DNA of 64,000 bases from an uncultured Clostridia bacterium (GTDB taxonomy: Bacteria; Bacillota; Clostridia; Oscillospirales; Ruminococcaceae), in the NCBI GenBank assembly GCA_944386805.1, contig CALXCO010000003.1, positions 61,604 through 125,603 on the forward strand. Direction: 5' to 3'. The notes beneath the pieces were generated by a model. The model saw only the letters and a list, made by a program, of their open reading frames with translations, was not told the origin of the DNA and did no database searches. A program made the translations under genes and the position numbers. Shown here piece after piece: positions 61,910-64,000 of this stretch; position 1 is the first letter of the stretch, and every line of letters starts with the position of its first letter.

Positions 61910-63082
61910 TTATTCAGCTGCCTGACTGTCCTCTGTCTGATCAGTTTCCGTTTCAGAAGTGGTATTCGAATCATCCGCTGTACCCATCATTTCCTGACAG
62001 GCGTCATCAAACGCAGACGCAGCAATCTGCAACTCATCATCCCGCTGTTTGCATCTGTCATCCAGGACCATCAGCGCAATATACCCACCCTGACTCCAAA
62101 CTTTGGAAGCAGTGCCATCCAATTCATTCACCAGCATTCTGCGGGCGACATTCAGCTGAATCAACAGATCATTCAGACAACCATCCTTCGCTTTCAGGAC
62201 GAGATAAAGCATACTGCCGTCCTCATTCATCAGGCCGCTGAACTCGTCAATCAGGCTGCGGTCAAGTACCAGCGTGCTTTGCAGATATCCGCTGGTCACA
62301 GCGGTTTCAGGGACCGGGCGTTTTTCGCAAGCGGCTGCGACAGCCTCCGCCATCAACCGGCAAGACAACTGAGAAAAACTTTCGGTCGGTTCCGGGTCAG
62401 ACTCTTCCTCATCGATATCGGTACTGTTTTCCGGGACATCGGGAGTAATCTCCTCGATTTCCTCTTCGGTAGCCTCCCCGGACACCCACCATACGCCGTT
62501 GATATCAAAAGAGTATTCGACATCACCGATTGCCAGCGTACAGTCGGTCGCCATCGACCCGTCCAGCAGCAGATAATACCATTTGCCGTTATCCAGCAGC
62601 CAGCCGCGTTTCATAACTCCGTCAGCGGTCAGATAATACCATTTGCCGTCGCGGTAGAGCCAGCCGGTTTTCAGTGCACCATTATCATAAAAATAATACC
62701 AGGTTTCGTCGATCTTCTGCCATCCAGTCACCATATAACCGGCAGCATCGAAATAATACCATAACCCATTCACACAGGCCCAGTTTTCAATAACGGCCGA
62801 GCCGTCCTTCTGAAAATAATACCAGATATCTGAATCCGGAAGATTATACCATCCGGTCTGCATGATACCGTCCTGATCGAAGCTGTACCAATGGCCGTCG
62901 ATATTGGCAAAGCGGTTGACAACCGGTCTGCCGTTGCTTTCCAGATAACGCCAGCCCTCATCAGTTTCGTTCCAGTAGCCACCTGCAGCAGAAACAACGC
63001 CAGTCGCAAACATTCCGGCAGCGATGGTAACCGCCATCATAGCCGAAAGAATCCGGCCTCCAAGTGAACTGTGTTTTTTCAT
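61910..63082 (-). CDS. Exported cell-wall-repeat protein (CW_binding_1/choline-binding-like)
   Basis: A 390-residue protein with a signal peptide (SAMMAVTIAAGMFATGVVSA), then about seven aromatic repeats of ~20 residues (GWYNLPDSDIWYYFQKDGSA, GWQKIDETWYYFYDNGALKT, GWLYRDGKWYYLTADGVMKR), the pattern of choline-binding/cell-wall-binding repeats. An acidic linker (EEEIEEITPDVPENSTD) leads to a helical domain of ~150 residues with two Cys, not recognised. The repeats suggest attachment to wall teichoic or other choline/sugar polymers. The ATG (63080-63082) follows GGAG by seven bases. Confidence 0.87.
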   Translation of the reverse strand: MKKHSSLGGRILSAMMAVTIAAGMFATGVVSAAGGYWNETDEGWRYLESNGRPVVNRFANIDGHWYSFDQDGIMQTGWYNLPDSDIWYYFQKDGSAVIENWACVNGLWYYFDAAGYMVTGWQKIDETWYYFYDNGALKTGWLYRDGKWYYLTADGVMKRGWLLDNGKWYYLLLDGSMATDCTLAIGDVEYSFDINGVWWVSGEATEEEIEEITPDVPENSTDIDEEESDPEPTESFSQLSCRLMAEAVAAACEKRPVPETAVTSGYLQSTLVLDRSLIDEFSGLMNEDGSMLYLVLKAKDGCLNDLLIQLNVARRMLVNELDGTASKVWSQGGYIALMVLDDRCKQRDDELQIAASAFDDACQEMMGTADDSNTTSETETDQTEDSQAAE

Positions 63083-63191
63083 TCCCATTCTCCTTTAAAA
63101 TCAAACAAGGATTTTTATCAAAGCCCTAACTTATTAAGTATAACATAATCCGGCAAAAAAAGACAAGTATAATAAAGAATTTTACAACAAA

Positions 63192-63222
63192 AAAGGCACT
63201 CTGCATCAAACAGAGTGCCTTT
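63192..63222 (-). terminator. rRNA/tRNA operon terminator
   Basis: AAAGGCACTCTG pairs with CAGAGTGCCTTT, followed on the minus strand by a T-run, directly after tRNA-Trp. Confidence 0.88.
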
Positions 63223-63297
63223 GGCAGGGGCAGAGAGATTCGAACTCCCGACAAACAGTTTTGGAGACTGTCGCTCTACCAGCTGAACTATACCCCT
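63222..63297 (-). tRNA. tRNA-Trp (CCA)
   Basis: Acceptor AGGGGTA/TGCCCCT, anticodon stem ACAGT/ACTGT with loop CTCCAAA (CCA), GTTCGAA T loop, discriminator G and encoded CCA. Confidence 0.95.
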
Positions 63298-63306
63298 ATG
63301 TAACAA

Positions 63307-63383
63307 TGGTGGGCCATCGGGGACTCGAACCCGGGACCGACCGGTTATGAGCCGGTTGCTCTAACCAACTGAGCTAATGGCCC
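63307..63383 (-). tRNA. tRNA with CAT anticodon (Ile2 or elongator Met)
   Basis: Acceptor GGGCCAT/ATGGCCC, anticodon stem ACCGG/CCGGT with loop CTCATAA (CAT), T loop GTTCGAG, encoded CCA. The anticodon-arm sequence resembles Bacillus tRNA-Ile2 (lysidine-modified) more than elongator tRNA-Met, but this needs the tRNA model to settle. Confidence 0.88.
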
Positions 63384-63392
63384 ATAAAAAAA

Positions 63393-63509
<117 letters not shown>

Positions 63510-63556
63510 AATTTTTTTGTTACATTTACCCTCTTATAAGATAACTTGTAAGAGAA

Positions 63557-63631
63557 TGGTGACCCGTAGGAGAATCGAACTCCTGTTTCCGCCGTGAGAG
63601 GGCGGCGTCTTAACCGCTTGACCAACAGGCC
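63557..63631 (-). tRNA. tRNA-Glu (CTC)
   Basis: Acceptor GGCCTGT/ACGGGTC with two G-U pairs, anticodon stem CCGCC/GGCGG with loop CTCTCAC (CTC), GTTCGAT T loop, encoded CCA. Confidence 0.93.
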
Positions 63632-63636
63632 GTATT

Positions 63637-63712
63637 TGGTGCACCTTCAGGGACTCGAACCCTGGACCCACTGATTAAGAGTCAGTTGCTCTACCAACTG
63701 AGCTAAAGGTGC
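63637..63712 (-). tRNA. tRNA-Lys (CTT)
   Basis: Acceptor GCACCTT/AAGGTGC, anticodon stem ACTGA/TCAGT with loop CTCTTAA (CTT), GTTCGAG T loop, encoded CCA. Confidence 0.95.
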
Positions 63713-63891
63713 ATTTCCAAGTGCTTCAACGTTTGTTTCGTGTCTCAGCGTGTTATATTATATCACGCTGACTTTGATTTGTCAAGCACTTTTTTGAAGA
63801 TTTTTAAGTTTTTTTCAAACTTTTTGAGGATCTTCAAAATTGAACAAAGATCTTTAAATACGTTGTTTTCGCTTCACACATAACTTATGGT

Positions 63892-64000
63892 CAAGCCCTC
63901 GACCGATTAGTACTTGCAAGCTGCATGCCTCGCGGCACTTCCACTTCAAGCCTATCAACCTTGTAGTCTTCAAGGGGTCTTACCTGATTAACTCAGTGGG
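63892..64000 (-). rRNA. rrl: 23S rRNA, 3' end (partial)
   Basis: On the minus strand the terminal ...GTACTAATCGGTCGAGGGCTTGACC of 23S rRNA ends near 63892; the rest continues off the right edge. 63713-63891 between it and tRNA-Lys is AT-rich spacer. Confidence 0.93.

Noticed and set aside
62571..62823. CRISPR-like periodicity
   Set aside because: The 60-base period lies within a coding frame and encodes WYY wall-binding repeats, not spacers.

Overview
The window is bacterial and fits a low-to-moderate GC Gram-positive of the class Clostridia, most likely an Oscillospirales/Ruminococcaceae-type gut organism. The reasons are a division and cell-wall (dcw) cluster containing a PASTA-bearing SpoVD-type PBP2, WhiA and RapZ genes, meso-DAP-type MurE, choline-binding-like cell-wall repeats, many lipoproteins with Ser/Glu-rich tails, SD sequences of the AAAGGAGG type and frequent GTG/TTG starts. 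The genus call is inference only. No phage, transposase, integrase or CRISPR array was seen.

Region 1 (1-19.7 kb, all minus strand). After the start of an AraC-like regulator and an asnB asparagine synthetase comes the dcw cluster, read from high to low coordinates: rsmH, ftsL, spoVD/ftsI, murE, murF, an mraY homologue, ftsW, murG, murA, ftsQ and ftsZ. murD and ftsA are absent. The MraY homologue lacks several catalytic motifs, and MurA has an unusual N-terminal extension with four cysteines. Two bacterial-PH-domain membrane proteins lie upstream.

Region 2 (19.8-31.9 kb). A plus-strand pair encodes a YfhO-type GT-C membrane protein and a CsbB/GtrB-type polyprenyl-phosphate glycosyltransferase, probably a cell-envelope glycosylation module. 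Next are an ABC exporter and an XRE regulator, each broken by one apparent single-base loss. They are followed by DUF1622, EamA and MarR genes (the MarR gene has a perfect operator palindrome), then whiA-rapZ-murB, a ROK glucokinase and a tiny Cys-rich membrane peptide.

Region 3 (32-47.5 kb). Here are tRNA-Thr, a double-GNAT protein, a cyclase-family hydrolase, an LRR-MoxR-VWA gene trio with translational coupling, two tandem type-B carboxylesterases, a metal-efflux unit (ArsR/SmtB repressor, HMA chaperone, P1B-ATPase lacking its own HMA domain), an amidohydrolase, tRNA-Val and L-lactate dehydrogenase.

Region 4 (47.7-64 kb). A translationally coupled operon joins a THEP1-like NTPase (apparent ATT start) to a FecCD permease, its ATPase and a binding lipoprotein. 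Then follow two cyclophilins (one a lipoprotein with a degenerate active site), a 1062-residue P-type-ATPase-like pseudoenzyme, rlmB, a surface-anchored DUF4430/alpha-alpha-barrel protein resembling transcobalamin parts, a galactokinase-like GHMP kinase, a Ser/Glu lipoprotein and a cell-wall-repeat protein. The window ends in the 3' half of an rRNA operon with tRNA-Lys and tRNA-Glu between 23S and 5S, and CAT-anticodon and tRNA-Trp genes after 5S.

All functional calls come from reading motifs by eye; no database search was run.
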